NCBI GenBank assembly: GCA_016284975.1
Contig: JAEEPV010000290.1
Coordinates: forward strand, 1-7,044
Reading direction: 5' to 3'
Origin: Solobacterium sp.
GTDB taxonomy: Bacteria > Bacillota_I > Bacilli_A > Erysipelotrichales > Erysipelotrichaceae
DNA length: 7,044 nucleotides
A model generated the notes under the pieces. It was given only the letters and a program-made list of their open reading frames with translations, searched no databases and had not been told where the DNA came from. Below, one piece after another: positions 5,978-7,044 of the stretch. The position numbers were made by a program, and so were the translations under genes. Numbering within the stretch: position 1 is the stretch's first letter; each line of letters starts with the position of its first letter.

Positions 5978-6765
5978 CCGCCCTGGACCATCACTTTCCT
6001 GGTGACCTGTTTCTGTATGGCAATGAATACCCCTGTCAGGATCAACAGCCAGACAAACTGGATCTGAATCTGTGCAAGGTGCTCCGCCCTGCTGCCTCTG
6101 CCGATATAAATACTCAGCGGAAGCTGGTAAATATAAATAAAAGGAAGTGCGGAAAGTACCTTTGAAACCGCGGAAGGAAAAAACCAGATCGGGATAATAC
6201 TGCCGGATAGCAGCCGGAGCAGATGTTTTTTGACCTGAATCAAAGCACTGATATTGACGGCTGAAAATGCGATCATGCCAAACAATGCGGCAATCAGCCA
6301 GTTGATCAGAAATGACAAAATGACGGAAAGCAGAAACAGCGGAAGGTCTTGGGGATTCTGCATTACCGGCACCCTGATCAAAAGAGATCCGATCAGGAGA
6401 ATCGGTAGCATATTCTGAAAGACCAGCGCCAGAATACTCCCGATATCCTCCGCAAAATAGACCCCGAACAGGTTCACGGGTTTCATCATATCGGTGGCTA
6501 CGGTTCCCTTTTCCACACTCTGTTCGATTCTTCTTTCCACATTTGTTATAAAGAGTACCGATAATACAGAAGACATAATGATATAGGTAAGCATATCTTC
6601 CGCATTAACACCTGCTGCACTGCTCTGATTCCGATATAACGCTTTCCAGAAATAGGAAGACGTAATCATTATGATCGTCTGCATGACAATATTTCCGTAT
6701 ACATTGAATTCATACGTCATACTCTTGATAATCTGGGTTCTAATAATATAGAAATATTTCTTCAT
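5974..6765 (-). CDS. ABC-2 family permease, first subunit (COG4587-like)
   Basis: This 263-residue membrane protein has hydrophobic segments at about 23-43, 59-75, 106-131, 142-170, 186-217 and 235-252. The motif EKGTVATDMMKPVNLFG (85-101) is equivalent to the G-x-(F)D-x-x-L-x-(R/K)P motif of its partner permease. It is the first gene of the exporter operon. ATG 6765 is preceded by AGGA with an 8-nt spacer. Expression probably starts from the TATAAT at 6810-6805, and a 12-bp palindrome lies between that promoter and the gene. Confidence 0.9.
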   Translation of the reverse strand: MKKYFYIIRTQIIKSMTYEFNVYGNIVMQTIIMITSSYFWKALYRNQSSAAGVNAEDMLTYIIMSSVLSVLFITNVERRIEQSVEKGTVATDMMKPVNLFGVYFAEDIGSILALVFQNMLPILLIGSLLIRVPVMQNPQDLPLFLLSVILSFLINWLIAALFGMIAFSAVNISALIQVKKHLLRLLSGSIIPIWFFPSAVSKVLSALPFIYIYQLPLSIYIGRGSRAEHLAQIQIQFVWLLILTGVFIAIQKQVTRKVMVQGG

Positions 6766-6777
6766 TCGTATATTCCT

Positions 6778-6789
6778 GTCCGATCGGAC
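6778..6789. promoter_or_regulatory. Perfect 12-bp palindrome GTCCGATCGGAC, possible operator
   Basis: GTCCGATCGGAC is its own reverse complement. It lies just downstream of the expected exporter transcription start and abuts the ribosome binding site, a placement suited to a dimeric repressor. No regulator gene adjoins it within the window. Confidence 0.4.
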
Positions 6790-6804
6790 CCTGAAAACAG
6801 TTCA

Positions 6805-6833
6805 ATTATATAATGTAAATCCCTTTGCAAAGA
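6805..6833 (-). promoter_or_regulatory. Exporter operon promoter with a palindromic -10
   Basis: TATAAT reads on the minus strand at 6810-6805. The core ATTATATAAT (6805-6814) is a perfect palindrome, so TATAAT also reads on the plus strand at 6809-6814 and could start the divergent transcript. The -35 is poor on both sides (TCTTTG at 17 bp, or TTTGCA at 15 bp, on the minus strand). Another perfect palindrome, CTTTGCAAAG (6823-6832), covers that -35 region. Confidence 0.45.
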
Positions 6834-6891
6834 AGAACGGTTCCTCCCTGCCGCAAACATAAAATAATCATTTCGAAAAAGAAGCTGTGAC

Positions 6892-6980
6892 AGTGTCCTG
6901 CTGTGTGTTTCCCATCGCCCAGCCCTTGCCAGCCTGATCTGGCTGGCTGAGTCTGAATGTGGAAGTCAGACTCGTGGCAC
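6892..6980 (+). ncRNA. Tandem hairpins, possible structured leader of the divergent gene
   Basis: Two perfect stems lie side by side: GCCAGCC/GGCTGGC (6928-6934 with 6941-6947, 6-nt loop) and GAGTCTGA/TCAGACTC (6949-6956 with 6966-6973, 9-nt loop). GTGTCC (6893-6898) and GGCAC (6976-6980) could close the whole with one bulged base. No T-run follows on either strand, so this is not a terminator. It ends about 32 nt before ATG 7013. I cannot match it to a known riboswitch or ribosomal-protein leader. Confidence 0.45.
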
Positions 6981-7012
6981 GTATATACTCCTATAAAGAA
7001 GGATAAAAAGAG

Positions 7013-7044
7013 ATGGAAGAGAAAAAGGCTGAAAATCTGGATGA
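7013..7044 (+). CDS. Start of an unidentified gene, cut by window edge
   Basis: ATG 7013 opens a frame reading MEEKKAENLD to the window end. The ribosome site AAGAAGGA (6997-7004) sits 8 nt before it, which makes this a credible start. Ten charged residues are too few to assign a family. It is divergent from the exporter operon and follows a possibly structured leader. Confidence 0.7.
   Translation, partial: MEEKKAENLD

Overview
The window looks like a chromosomal segment of a Gram-positive Firmicute (Bacillota), perhaps an Erysipelotrichia- or Clostridia-type gut anaerobe. This rests on the gene types (a Tet(M)-like ribosomal-protection-type GTPase, a PASTA-repeat lipoprotein, an ABC-2 exporter of the paired-permease kind), GGAGG-like ribosome binding sites, sigma-A-type promoters, and a tRNA gene without an encoded CCA. 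Base composition is intermediate. I cannot name a species.

Left part (1-1400). A minus-strand translational GTPase gene runs off the left edge. It is divergent from a plus-strand TetR-family regulator at 824-1363. The 231 bp between them are dense with signals. On the minus strand there is a promoter, a possible 41-codon leader ORF rich in arginine, a Rho-independent terminator overlapping the end of that ORF, and a second extended -10 promoter only 7 nt before the GTPase ATG. On the plus strand there is a tetR promoter with an inverted repeat across its -10 and start codon. The layout suggests an inducible, attenuated ribosome-protection module, and it is the most interesting part of the window. 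A bidirectional terminator closes tetR against the next gene.

Middle part (1398-4060). A minus-strand lipoprotein gene encodes about seven PASTA-like repeats and a DxDxDGxxD calcium-binding-type loop at its C-terminus. Upstream of it lie a strong terminator, a tRNA-Arg(CCG) gene, and a gene for a single-pass membrane protein of unknown function, all on the minus strand.

Right part (4182-7044). Three closely linked or overlapping minus-strand genes encode two ABC-2-type permeases and their ATPase, probably one exporter complex. The 247 bp upstream of them hold a cluster of short perfect palindromes, one of which forms a -10 hexamer on both strands, and two tandem hairpins ahead of a divergent plus-strand gene that has only its first ten codons in the window. 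No intergenic stretch exceeds 300 bases, and I see no insertion sequence, CRISPR array or prophage signal.
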